Assembly (NCBI RefSeq): GCF_003233655.1
Contig: NZ_CP029834.1
Coordinates: 248,001 to 312,000 of the forward strand
Length of the DNA stretch: 64,000 nt
Source of the DNA: Azospirillum ramasamyi
GTDB lineage: Bacteria; Pseudomonadota; Alphaproteobacteria; Azospirillales; Azospirillaceae
Reading direction: 5' to 3'
Within the stretch, counting starts at the first letter, position 1; every line of letters starts with the position of its first letter. The position numbers and the translations under genes were made by a program. Under the pieces are notes generated by a model, which was not told the origin of the DNA, did no database searches, and worked only from the letters and a program-made list of their open reading frames with translations. Shown here piece after piece: positions 44,741 through 54,484 of the stretch.

Positions 44741-47296
44741 TCAGTCGAAGGCGCTGCCGTGCAGATGCCGCAGCACGCCGCTTCGGCGCAGGCCAGCGAC
44801 CAGTACGGCCCCGGCCAGCGCCATGGCAAGGATGGTGGCCAGGAACGCAGCCACGGCGAAGGCGCCGCCTGGGATGCCGCTGGCATCGGTGACGCTGGCG
44901 ACCACGGCCGTTCCGCCAAGCCAGCCCAGGGGGACCGCCACGGCGGCGACGGCAGCGCCCAGGAGGGTGAATTCCAGAACCATGGCCTGTCCCATCGGGC
45001 GCCGTCCAACCCCGAGGACATGCAGGATCGCCATCTCGTGGAGCCTCACCCTCACGCTGTTGGCGATGGCGCCCAGGAGGACGATGGCGGCCCCGCAAAG
45101 GGCGAGGACCGACAGACCGTCCAAGAGCAGACGGATCCGGTCGATGGTCGCGCGGAGCGGGCGCAGAACCTCGGCCGCGCGCACCGCGGGAGCCTGCGGG
45201 GAAACCTCCGCCATGGCGGCCTCCGCAGCGGGCACGGAAGTCGCGCCGGACCAGACGGCAACGACGAGGCTGTGCGGCGGCGCTTCGGCGGGGGGCGACA
45301 GGACGATCGGAAAATCCAATTCGAGCGTCGACCAGTCGACCTGCCGAAGATTGCCGACCGTCACGGTGAGCGGACCGCTCGCCAGGGCCAGGGTGATGGT
45401 GTCCCCCACCGCCAATCCCAGCCTGCGGGCCACCTGCGCGTCCACCGACGCGAGCGGCGGACCGCCGTAGCCCGGAGGCCACCAGGAGCCGGCCACGATC
45501 CTGTCCGTCGCGGCGGGACGGTCACGCCAGGACAGGCCCCGGTCGCCGCGCACCGCCCAGGCCACGGAACGCGGAACATCCGCCTCGGTGATGGCGGCGC
45601 CGTTGACCCGGCTGATCCGGGCGTGGAGGAACGGTGCCGTTTCCACCCGGTGAACGCCCGGCAGGACGGAGAGGCCTTCGCGCACGCGCCGATCGTCGTG
45701 CGAGGGTACGTTCATGAAGATGACGGACGGCATCCTGGCCGGAAGCGTCGCCTCGACGTGCTCGACCGCCGACGTTCCGGTCACTCCGACCGCCACCATA
45801 ACGGTAAGGCCGACCCCCAGCGCAACGGCGACCGGGACCGTCGGCGCCCCCGGCCGCCCGAGGTTAGCGACGGCCAGACGGACCACCGGCCGGCGGTTGC
45901 GCGCCAGGCGGCGGGCCGCCAGCCCGATCCCATGCCCCAGGGCGGCGAAGCCGGCCGCGGCCAGCCCCGCGGCCAGGAGAAACCCGGCAACGGCGAAAGG
46001 CATGCCCGTCCACGCGGCGAGCACACCGGCAAGCGAAAGCCCGAGAACGGCGACGGCGCCGCGCGTCCGCCATCCCAACGGTTGCCGCGGTCTGTCCGCC
46101 GGACCCCGCCAGATCACGGCGGGGCTGGTTCCGACCGCGCGCGCCAGCGGCGGCAGGGCACACAGGAGCGCCGCCAGGAATCCCACCGCCGCGGACAGCA
46201 GAAGCGCCGGCGGATGGACGGCGCCGGCAGTCTCCGGCATCCAGGCGAACGGCAGCGCGCGCGCCGCTGCGGCGGCCAGAACCGCTCCACCCGCCGTGCC
46301 GATCAGGAGCGCGATGGCGACCACGCCCAGTGTCTGCATCAGGAAGGCGGTGAAGAGAAGGCGCGGCGAACTGCCCAATGCCCTCAACGCCGCGATGGTC
46401 GGCAACCGCCGGGCGAGGTGAACCGACAGCGCCCGGCTGACCCCCACGCCGCCGATCAGCAGAATCGACAGGGACACCAGAAGGAACAGCGTACGGGCGA
46501 GTTGGACCGTGCGGTCGACGCCCGGAATGCCGCCTGAGGCATCGACGATCCGCCACCCGGCATCGGGAAAGCGGCGCTCCAGGTCGCGCAGGACGGCGCC
46601 GGACCGGGCGGTCTCCGGCAGCAGCACGCGGTAATACCAGTAGACCGGCGCTCCAGGCTCCGCAAGACCGGTTTCCGCCAGAGCCCGGCGATCGATGACG
46701 ACGCGCGGACCAAGGGAGAAGGCCCGGAAGGCCCGGTCCGGCTCATGCTCCAGGACGGCGCGGATCGCGACTTCGGCCGTTCCAAGCCGCAGCCTGTCCC
46801 CAACGGACAGCGTCAGCAGGTCGAGAAGGTCGGCGGAGACCGCCGCGCCCCAGAGTCCGTCCCGGCGGGCGGTGACATCGCCGAGGGATGCGGCCCCGGA
46901 GACGGAGGCCGAACCGACAAGAGGGTATTTCCCATCGATCGCCTTCAACTCGACCAGGGTCCGCGCGTCACTGCCGCCGGCGGTACTGCTGACAGCTTGG
47001 GCGACCGGTCTCATCTCCGCCGTTTCACTGACGATGCCCATCGTCTCCAGGAATGCCCGCTGCTCCGGTGTTGCCGGAGCGTGGAACAGCCGCAGGGACA
47101 GATCGCCGCCGACGGTCTCCCGTGCGGTCGCGTGCATCCCATCGAGCACGGCCCCGCTCAGGGATCCCACGGCGGCCATCATGGCGGAACCGAGCGCTAT
47201 CCCCAGAACAACGATCCACAGGCCGGCGACTCCGCCCCGCAGATCCCGCCACGCCAGCCTCGACGCAACGCGCAGGAAGGTCAGCGCGACTGTCAT
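44741..47296 (-). CDS. FtsX-like ABC transporter permease (unpaired)
   Basis: An 851-aa inner-membrane protein with two FtsX/MacB-type permease cores. Helix 1 is near residues 28-50 (GLWIVVLGIALGSAMMAAVGSL), then a large extracytoplasmic domain, then a cluster of helices from about 280 to 490, a second large periplasmic domain (about 530-730) and three final helices. This layout is that of the YbbP/LolE-type permeases that pull substrates out of the outer leaflet. The ATP-binding partner normally found immediately upstream is missing here. ATG at 47296 replaces a longer frame with an Arg-rich, implausible N-terminus. Substrate unknown. Confidence 0.82.
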   Translation of the reverse strand: MTVALTFLRVASRLAWRDLRGGVAGLWIVVLGIALGSAMMAAVGSLSGAVLDGMHATARETVGGDLSLRLFHAPATPEQRAFLETMGIVSETAEMRPVAQAVSSTAGGSDARTLVELKAIDGKYPLVGSASVSGAASLGDVTARRDGLWGAAVSADLLDLLTLSVGDRLRLGTAEVAIRAVLEHEPDRAFRAFSLGPRVVIDRRALAETGLAEPGAPVYWYYRVLLPETARSGAVLRDLERRFPDAGWRIVDASGGIPGVDRTVQLARTLFLLVSLSILLIGGVGVSRALSVHLARRLPTIAALRALGSSPRLLFTAFLMQTLGVVAIALLIGTAGGAVLAAAAARALPFAWMPETAGAVHPPALLLSAAVGFLAALLCALPPLARAVGTSPAVIWRGPADRPRQPLGWRTRGAVAVLGLSLAGVLAAWTGMPFAVAGFLLAAGLAAAGFAALGHGIGLAARRLARNRRPVVRLAVANLGRPGAPTVPVAVALGVGLTVMVAVGVTGTSAVEHVEATLPARMPSVIFMNVPSHDDRRVREGLSVLPGVHRVETAPFLHARISRVNGAAITEADVPRSVAWAVRGDRGLSWRDRPAATDRIVAGSWWPPGYGGPPLASVDAQVARRLGLAVGDTITLALASGPLTVTVGNLRQVDWSTLELDFPIVLSPPAEAPPHSLVVAVWSGATSVPAAEAAMAEVSPQAPAVRAAEVLRPLRATIDRIRLLLDGLSVLALCGAAIVLLGAIANSVRVRLHEMAILHVLGVGRRPMGQAMVLEFTLLGAAVAAVAVPLGWLGGTAVVASVTDASGIPGGAFAVAAFLATILAMALAGAVLVAGLRRSGVLRHLHGSAFD

Positions 47297-47409
47297 GGGA
47301 CCCCGGTCCCTCCAAGAACGGCGGTCAGCACGTTCCGAGTTGCATCGCCCATTCAAGCTCCTTGCGAAACGGGGCGCCAAAGAAGACCTTGCCACAGATC
47401 GGCGGCACC

Positions 47410-47502
47410 ATGCAGACGATAACGATGTCGGTGGGGGAAACCGTCGCGAACCCGGGGGCCTCCACACGCGAGCTTGGTGCCCGGATCACGCGTGACGGCT
47501 GA
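47410..47502 (+). pseudogene. possible remnant of a ScdA-type N-terminus
   Basis: A 30-codon frame starting MQTITMSVGETVANPGAS. This resembles the first strand of ScdA/YtfE iron-sulfur repair proteins, but the CCGG motif that should follow is absent, and no clear ribosome site is visible. It could equally be chance. Confidence 0.2.
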
Positions 47503-47586
47503 GCCCACCGAACCGGGGCAAGATCATCCAGCGTCAGCCCGCGGGAATAGGCCGGCCAGCCGGCGTGCTGGATATCGCAGCAGAGC

Positions 47587-47721
47587 CTACCGCGAGGAAA
47601 CTGCGCCGGAACGGGCGAATTTCAGGGTGCCGAGTCGGACCGGATCCGCAGCCGAGGCGGCCCGGGCGGCGAGTGCGGCAGCGATGAAAGCGGTGGCGGC
47701 AAGCAGGCCCGTCCGAAGCAT
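47587..47721 (-). pseudogene. truncated exported binding-protein gene (5' fragment)
   Basis: A 44-codon frame with AGGGGAG upstream of its ATG, a complete signal peptide (residues 1-24, ending ASA) and then ADPVRLGTLKFARSG before a stop. The ADPVRLGTLKF start after cleavage is typical of periplasmic substrate-binding proteins of the NitT/TauT type, which are about 300 residues long. The rest of the gene is not found downstream, so this looks like the 5' end of a deleted gene. Confidence 0.4.
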
Positions 47722-48039
47722 CGAGTCACTCCCCTGGGCTTGGTCCGCGGCCCGTCACCGCAATCGCCCCGGAGAAGAGCAAGGGGCACACCATGGTCAG
47801 TTAGCCACGCAAACAGTTGGAAAGCCTGGGCCTGACCGTTCGGACCGGGCCCGTGAGCGGAGGATTTCCGCCTGCGCAGCCGGGAGCATCGGCGATCGGG
47901 ACGGGCTGCGGCAGGACGACGCGCCGGCCGGAAGCTTCGCATGCCGCATACGACAAGTCATCGCGGCGCAGCGGAAAAGCGTGTAGAACTTGCTGCACCT
48001 GCGAACCAACGCAATGCCAACCAGTAGGGACAAGGAACA

Positions 48040-48906
48040 ATGGCCGAGAGCATGGGAATCGAGACCATCGGCGTCATCGGCGCCGGACAGATGGGCAACG
48101 GCATCGCCCAGGTCTGCGCCGTCGCCGGCCTGACGGTGGTGATGACCGACATTTCCGAGGAAGCGGTGCAGCGCGGTCTGTCGACCGTCGGCGGCAGCCT
48201 GGACCGTCTGGTCAAGAAGGAGAAGATGACCGCCGCCGACCGCGAGGCGGCCCTGGCGCGCATCACCGCCACCACCGACAAGTCGAAGCTGGCCTCCTGC
48301 GATCTGGTGATCGAGGCCGCGACCGAGAACGAGGATCTGAAGGTCAAGATCCTGAAGGAACTCTGCGCGACGCTGAAGCCGGAGGCGCTGGTCGCCACCA
48401 ACACCTCGTCGATCTCCATCACCAAGCTGGCGACGGCCACCGACCGTCCGGATCGCTTCATCGGCCTGCACTTCTTCAACCCGGTGCCGCTGATGGCGCT
48501 GCTGGAGATCATCCGCGGCATCCAGACCAGCGACGACACGCATGCCAAGGCGATGGCCTTCGCCAAGCGCGTCGGAAAGTCGCCGATCACCGCCAAGAAC
48601 AGCCCGGGCTTCGCCGTCAACCGCATCCTCTGCCCGATGATCAATGAGGCGATCTTCGCGCTGCAGGAAGGCATCGCCACGGCCGAGGACATCGACGCCG
48701 GCATGAAGGCGGGCTGCAACCACCCGATCGGCCCGTTGGCGCTCGCCGACCTGATCGGTCTGGACACCATGCTGTCGGTGATGGAGGTCTTCTATGAGGG
48801 CTTCAACGATCCGAAGTACCGCCCGGCCCCGCTGCTGAAGGAAATGGTCGACGCCGGCTATCTCGGCCGCAAGACCGGCCGCGGCTTCTACGACTACAGC
48901 AAGTGA
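48040..48906 (+). CDS. hbdA: 3-hydroxybutyryl-CoA dehydrogenase
   Basis: A 288-aa NAD(P)-dependent enzyme of short-chain fatty acid and polyhydroxybutyrate metabolism. The dinucleotide loop is [16 protein letters not shown] (residues 11-26), the active-site His is in HFFNPVPLM (around 143) with Glu in the same segment, and the C-terminal domain has [15 protein letters not shown]. Length and layout match the single-function Hbd form. AAGGA lies before the ATG. It converges on thiD. Confidence 0.93.
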   Translation: MAESMGIETIGVIGAGQMGNGIAQVCAVAGLTVVMTDISEEAVQRGLSTVGGSLDRLVKKEKMTAADREAALARITATTDKSKLASCDLVIEAATENEDLKVKILKELCATLKPEALVATNTSSISITKLATATDRPDRFIGLHFFNPVPLMALLEIIRGIQTSDDTHAKAMAFAKRVGKSPITAKNSPGFAVNRILCPMINEAIFALQEGIATAEDIDAGMKAGCNHPIGPLALADLIGLDTMLSVMEVFYEGFNDPKYRPAPLLKEMVDAGYLGRKTGRGFYDYSK

Positions 48907-48908
48907 GA

Positions 48909-48990
48909 TGAGGGGCCGTTAGCCCCCCGCCTACCCTCCCCCGCTGGGCGGGGGAGGGTTGGGGTGGGGTGGGAGCCTAACGACCCCTCA
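48909..48990. terminator. large nested hairpin between hbdA and thiD
   Basis: An inner perfect 12-bp stem (ACCCTCCCCCGC / GCGGGGGAGGGT, 3-base loop, 48933-48959) sits inside a 14-bp outer stem (48909-48922 with 48977-48990, one mismatch) that includes the thiD stop codon. It lies between convergent genes and probably ends both transcripts. There is no T-tract. Such hairpins are often dispersed repeats in these genomes. Confidence 0.65.
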
Positions 48991-49799
48991 CTGAAACTCC
49001 CCCACCGTGTGCAGGTGGTTGAGCGGCCCATGGCCGTGACCCAGCCCCGGCGCGGTCAAAATCGCCCTCTCCACATAATTCCGCGCCCGTGCCACCGCGT
49101 CGCGCGAGCAGAGTCCCTGCGCCAGGCCCGCGGCGATCGCCGAGGACAGGGTGCAGCCGGTGCCGTGGGTATGCGGGGTGTGGACACGCCGGCCCTCGAA
49201 CACCGTTTCGCCATCCACCGTCAGCAGCAGGTCGTAGAGGCTGTCGTCCTCCAGGTGTCCGCCCTTCAGCAGCACCGATTTCGGACCGAAGCTCAGAATC
49301 AGCTCCGCCGCGCGGCGCATGTCGTCCAGATCGCGGATCGGCAAGTCGGTCAGCGCCTCCGCCTCCGGCAGGTTGGGCGTCACCACCTCGGCCAGCGGCA
49401 GCAGGCGCTTGCGCAGCGTCACCACGGCGTCGGGGTCGAGCAGGTGATGGCCGCTCTTGGCGATCATCACCGGATCCAGCACCAGCGGCACGTTGACCGC
49501 GCGGGCCTCATACTCCGTCGCCACCGCCTCGATGACGGGGGCGTTGGCGAGCATGCCGACCTTCACGGCGTCGGCGCCGATGTCCTCCAGCACCACCTTC
49601 ATCTGCAGGGCGACGAAGGCCGGATCGACCGGCACCACGCCATAGACGCCGGTGGTGTTCTGCGCCGTCAGCGCGGCGATGGCGGTCATCCCATAGGCGC
49701 CGAGCGCGCTGACCGCCTTGATGTCGGCCTGGATGCCGGCACCGCCGCCGGAATCCGAGCCGGCGACGATCAGAACCCTGCCCTTCACCGAACCGCCCT

Positions 49800-49803
<4 letters not shown>
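48988..49803 (-). CDS. thiD: hydroxymethylpyrimidine/phosphomethylpyrimidine kinase
   Basis: A 271-aa ribokinase-fold enzyme that phosphorylates HMP and then HMP-P for thiamine biosynthesis. [15 protein letters not shown] (about 16-30), the [14 protein letters not shown] block, [11 protein letters not shown] and the anion-hole [19 protein letters not shown] near the C-terminus are diagnostic. It overlaps glmM by four bases, so the two are translationally coupled although metabolically unrelated. Confidence 0.94.
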
Positions 49804-51173
<1,370 letters not shown>

Positions 51174-51314
51174 GAAAACCTCGTGCAGGAACCGTCTCCA
51201 CGCCCGCATGTCGGATCGGGCGCCGGAAATGACAAGCGAAGGATGTTTCTTCGCGCGGCAGCCCAGCCGGGTCAAGCTCCCTTCGGCATCCGCGCGAAAG
51301 GGGTAAGGGCCGGA

Positions 51315-52481
51315 TCAGCGGGGATGCAGCCCTTCCCAAAGGGCGCGGGCCTGCGCCGTTTCCGCCACGTCGTGGACCCGCAGGATCTGCGCGCCCTGAT
51401 TCAGCGTCTCCAGCCCGGCGGCGAGCGAGCCGGCCAACCGCTCCTTCGGCGGCTCCTCACGCGACAGGCGGCCGATGAAGCCCTTGCGCGACAGCCCGAT
51501 CAGCACCGCGCAGCCCAGCGCATGGTACAGCGCGGTGTGGCGCAGGATCTCCAGATTGTGCTCCGTCCGCTTGCCGAAGCCGATGCCGGGATCGACGGTG
51601 ATGCGCTCCGCCGGCACGCCGGCCGCGACGCAGCGGGCGATCCGCTCCTCCAGCCAGTCGAACACGTCCAGCGCCGCGTCGCGGTAGGTCGGATTGGCCT
51701 GCATGGTGCCGGGCTCGCCCTGCATGTGCATCACCACCACCGGCGTGCCGCTGCGCGAGACGACCGGCAGGGCGTTCGGATCGGACAGCCCGGCGATGTC
51801 GTTGACGATGCGGGCGCCGGCCGCGGCGGCGGACTCCATCACGCTGGCGTGGCGGGTATCGACCGAGACGGCGGCTCCCTTGGCGGCGAAATGGCGGATG
51901 ACCGGCAGGACGCGCCGCTCCTCCTCCTCCGGCGGGACCGGGGCGGCGCCGGGGCGGGTGGATTCGCCGCCGATGTCCAGGATGTCGGCGCCTGCGGCCA
52001 GCATCGCCTCGCCATGGGCGATTGCGGCGGCGGGATCGAGGAAGTCGCCGCCGTCGGAGAAGCTGTCCGGCGTGACGTTGACGATGCCCATGATGAGCGG
52101 CCGGTCGAGCGCCAGCCCGGCGAAGGGCGCACGGGCGCGGGTCAGGGCGCCGAGCTGGCGGTCCAGCGCCTCCGCCACGGCGCGCGACCGCTCCCAGCCC
52201 CAGGCCATGATCTCCGACAGCGGCGCGAAGGCACGGTCGATGCGGGCAGACCGGTCGCGGACGATCAGCTCGGCGGTGGAGAAGGCGAAGCGCCCGCCGG
52301 CAAGCGGCACCGCCGCCCCCTTGGCCCAGGCGGCGATGGGCATCAAGCCGACCGGCCGCAGATAGACCCGCACTCCCTCCTCCCCCGCCCAGGGGCAGAA
52401 GCCGGCCAGCGAACCGGCAGCGGATTTGGGGGCGGATTTGGGGGCGGTTTTAGGAGCGGGCTTGGCGGAAAGCGGCGGCAT
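51315..52481 (-). CDS. folP: dihydropteroate synthase FolP
   Basis: A 388-aa enzyme of folate synthesis that joins 6-hydroxymethyl-dihydropterin diphosphate to p-aminobenzoate. The catalytic domain begins at about residue 128 with IMGIVNVTPDSFSDGG; DIGGESTRPGA, VSVDTRHASV, VNDIAGL, VVMHMQGEPGTMQ, DPGIGFGK and GLSRKGFIG follow. It has an unusual 125-residue N-terminal extension with an AKPAPKTAPKSAPKS tandem-repeat start. The extension may begin at a later in-frame ATG. glmM lies 141 bases downstream on the same strand. Confidence 0.94.
   Translation of the reverse strand: MPPLSAKPAPKTAPKSAPKSAAGSLAGFCPWAGEEGVRVYLRPVGLMPIAAWAKGAAVPLAGGRFAFSTAELIVRDRSARIDRAFAPLSEIMAWGWERSRAVAEALDRQLGALTRARAPFAGLALDRPLIMGIVNVTPDSFSDGGDFLDPAAAIAHGEAMLAAGADILDIGGESTRPGAAPVPPEEEERRVLPVIRHFAAKGAAVSVDTRHASVMESAAAAGARIVNDIAGLSDPNALPVVSRSGTPVVVMHMQGEPGTMQANPTYRDAALDVFDWLEERIARCVAAGVPAERITVDPGIGFGKRTEHNLEILRHTALYHALGCAVLIGLSRKGFIGRLSREEPPKERLAGSLAAGLETLNQGAQILRVHDVAETAQARALWEGLHPR
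52420..52455 (-). repeat. three 12-bp tandem units in the folP N-terminus
   Basis: GCGGATTTGGGG is repeated twice exactly (52420-52443) followed by a diverged third copy. It encodes the Ala-Pro-Lys-Ser repeats at the start of FolP, where slippage could change length in multiples of four codons without breaking the frame. Confidence 0.55.
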
Positions 52482-52567
52482 CGGGGGTCCCCCATCACGT
52501 CACGAACTGGCGACACCGTTCCTGGCACGCGCCCGGTGCGATGGCAAGGGGATGGCATAAGGCGGGC

Positions 52568-52583
52568 GCGGCCGTCCGGCCGC
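52568..52583 (-). terminator. candidate terminator after flhB
   Basis: GCGGCCG-TC-CGGCCGC, a perfect 7-bp stem about 45 bases after the flhB stop. No T-run; weak. Confidence 0.35.
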
Positions 52584-52626
52584 TTGCCTTTGCAGGCACG
52601 GGCCTGCGGGGCCGCAGTCGCGGCCC

Positions 52627-53706
52627 TTACCGCCGCGCCAGACCCCCCTTCAGCTTCAGCACATAGGTGATGACCTCCGCCACCGCCTGATAGTGCTGGA
52701 GCGGGATGGCGGCGTCGACCTCGGCCGAGGCGTGGAGGGCACGGGCGAGCGGCGGGTTCTCGACGATGGGAATGCCGTGCTCCTGGGCCAGCGCGCGGAT
52801 GCGCAGCGCGATCAGGTCGGCGCCCTTGGCCAGGCAGATGGGGGCGGCGGTGCGGCCTCGCTCGTATTCCAGGGCCACGGCGAAATGGGTGGGATTGGTG
52901 ATGACCACCGTCGCCCGCGGGACGTTCGCCATCATCCGCTTCTTGGAGCGCGAGCGGCGGATGTCGCGCAGGCGGGCCTTGGCGTGGGGATCGCCCTCGA
53001 TCTGCTTGAACTCGTCCTTGATCTCCTGGTGGCTCATGCGCAGGCGGCGGCGCCATTCCAGGCGGTTCCACAACACGTCCACCACCGCCATCAGGACGGT
53101 CGCCAGCAGGACCGCCAGCAGCAGCCGCAAGGTCACGTCCCGCAGCAGCACGGGCAATCCGGCGACGTCCATGCCCACAGTATCCTCCGTCCATGCGATG
53201 TAGGGCGCCAGCGCGTACCAGGCCGCGGCGCTGATGATGCCGAGCTTAACCAGGCTCTTGACGAATTCGATCAGAGCCGGCCGCCCGGCGATCCGCTTCC
53301 AGCCGGAGGCGGGCGACAGGTGCGACCATTTCGGCCGGATGCGGTCGGATGCGAACAGAAACGGCCCCTGCCCAAGCGCAGAGAGCACCACCCCGCCCAG
53401 CAGGATGCCCAGCACCGGCAGCAGAGCCACGGCACCGCCGACGACCAGCCAATGCAGGCTGTGGATGACGTCGACGGCGCTGCCGTCGATGCGGATGTTG
53501 TCGGGGTTCTCGATCAGCGGCAGCAGCAGCGACGACAGCTGCGACGCCATGGGCGCCGCCGCCATCAGCACGATCATCCAGGCCGCGATCATGGCGGACA
53601 GCAGGCCGACGTCGCGGGCGCGGGGAACGTCGCCCTTCTCCGCCGCCTCGCGCAGGCGCTTCTCTGTCGGTTCCTCTGTCTTCTGCTCCTGGTCCTGCTC
53701 CGACAT
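52627..53706 (-). CDS. flhB: flagellar export apparatus protein FlhB
   Basis: A 359-aa inner-membrane component of the flagellar type III export gate and its substrate-specificity switch. Four membrane helices occupy about residues 30-215; the cytoplasmic domain contains the autocleavage motif NPTH (VVITNPTHFAVALEYE, about 268). RLRDIRRSRSKKRMM precedes it. The N-terminus is acidic and begins EQDQEQKTEEPTEKRLREA. Three bases separate it from fliR; it ends the minus-strand operon. Confidence 0.96.
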   Translation of the reverse strand: MSEQDQEQKTEEPTEKRLREAAEKGDVPRARDVGLLSAMIAAWMIVLMAAAPMASQLSSLLLPLIENPDNIRIDGSAVDVIHSLHWLVVGGAVALLPVLGILLGGVVLSALGQGPFLFASDRIRPKWSHLSPASGWKRIAGRPALIEFVKSLVKLGIISAAAWYALAPYIAWTEDTVGMDVAGLPVLLRDVTLRLLLAVLLATVLMAVVDVLWNRLEWRRRLRMSHQEIKDEFKQIEGDPHAKARLRDIRRSRSKKRMMANVPRATVVITNPTHFAVALEYERGRTAAPICLAKGADLIALRIRALAQEHGIPIVENPPLARALHASAEVDAAIPLQHYQAVAEVITYVLKLKGGLARR

Positions 53707-53709
53707 GCG

Positions 53710-54480
53710 TCAGGATCCCGACAGCCAGCCGCCGAGCGCGGCGACGAAGGCGGTCAGCATCGCGCCGGCGGTCAGCATGAACAGGGCCAGCCCCGCCATC
53801 AGCATGCCCGGCGTGGCGACGAAGTAGACGGGCATCGCCGGCATCACCCGGTTGACCAGCCCCAGCGCCGCATTCATCACCAGCCCGTAGAGGATGAAGG
53901 GAGCCGCCAGCCCCACCCCCAGCCGGAAGGTCGCCGCCAGCAGCTCGGCGAAGCGCTGGGCGACCATGCCGAGGTCAGGAAGCACCCCCGCCGGCCAGGA
54001 GCCGTAGGAGCGGGCCAGCGCGCCGATCATCAGGTAATGCACGTCTGACGCGAACAGCAGCGCCAGCCCGCCGATCAGCAGCACGCCCGACAGCACCGAC
54101 CCGCCCTCGAACCCCGCCGCCTCCATGGCGAACGGGTTGCTCAGCCCCACCACCTGCGCCGCCAGGGCGCCGGCGGTCTGCAGGGCCGCCATGAACAGCC
54201 GCGCGCCGAGCCCCAGATAGGCGCCGACCAGCGATTCCCCGGCCAGCGCCCGCAGCATCTCCACCGGCTGGTCCGGCATCCGCTCCGGCAGGCCCTCCAC
54301 CCCCGGCAGCAGCACCAGCGTGACGATGACCGCCAGCGCCGCACGCACCCGCATCGGCACCGCCGCCTCGCCGAAGCCCGGCAGCAGCCCGATGGCCGCC
54401 GCCACCCGCGCCAGCACGAGAAGGCCGCGGTAGATCTCCAGGGTGAGGAACTGGCTCAAGCCATCCATGGAGCCATCCAT
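53710..54480 (-). CDS. fliR: flagellar biosynthesis protein FliR
   Basis: A 256-aa polytopic inner-membrane subunit of the export channel (about six helices). It begins LSQFLTLEIYRGLLVLARVAAAIGLLPGFGE and has PFAMEAAGFEGGSVLSGVLLIGGLALLFASDVHYLMIGALARSY, the conserved family core. Start taken as ATG at 54480, four bases after flhA; ATG at 54468 is an alternative. FliR pairs with FlhB in the core complex, and both genes follow flhA. Confidence 0.93.
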   Translation of the reverse strand: MDGSMDGLSQFLTLEIYRGLLVLARVAAAIGLLPGFGEAAVPMRVRAALAVIVTLVLLPGVEGLPERMPDQPVEMLRALAGESLVGAYLGLGARLFMAALQTAGALAAQVVGLSNPFAMEAAGFEGGSVLSGVLLIGGLALLFASDVHYLMIGALARSYGSWPAGVLPDLGMVAQRFAELLAATFRLGVGLAAPFILYGLVMNAALGLVNRVMPAMPVYFVATPGMLMAGLALFMLTAGAMLTAFVAALGGWLSGS

Positions 54481-54484
54481 CGGG

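Larger units (their letters stand above)
47297..48039. other. gene-poor stretch with decayed fragments
   Basis: This 740-base stretch has no intact gene. It holds the signal-peptide fragment at 47587-47721 on the minus strand and a 30-codon plus-strand frame at 47410-47502. The ATP-binding protein expected upstream of the FtsX-like permease may have been lost here. Confidence 0.5.

Noticed and set aside
47816-48039. Open frames in the stretch before hbdA
   Set aside because: Arg/Pro/Gly-rich, no ribosome sites, not protein-like.
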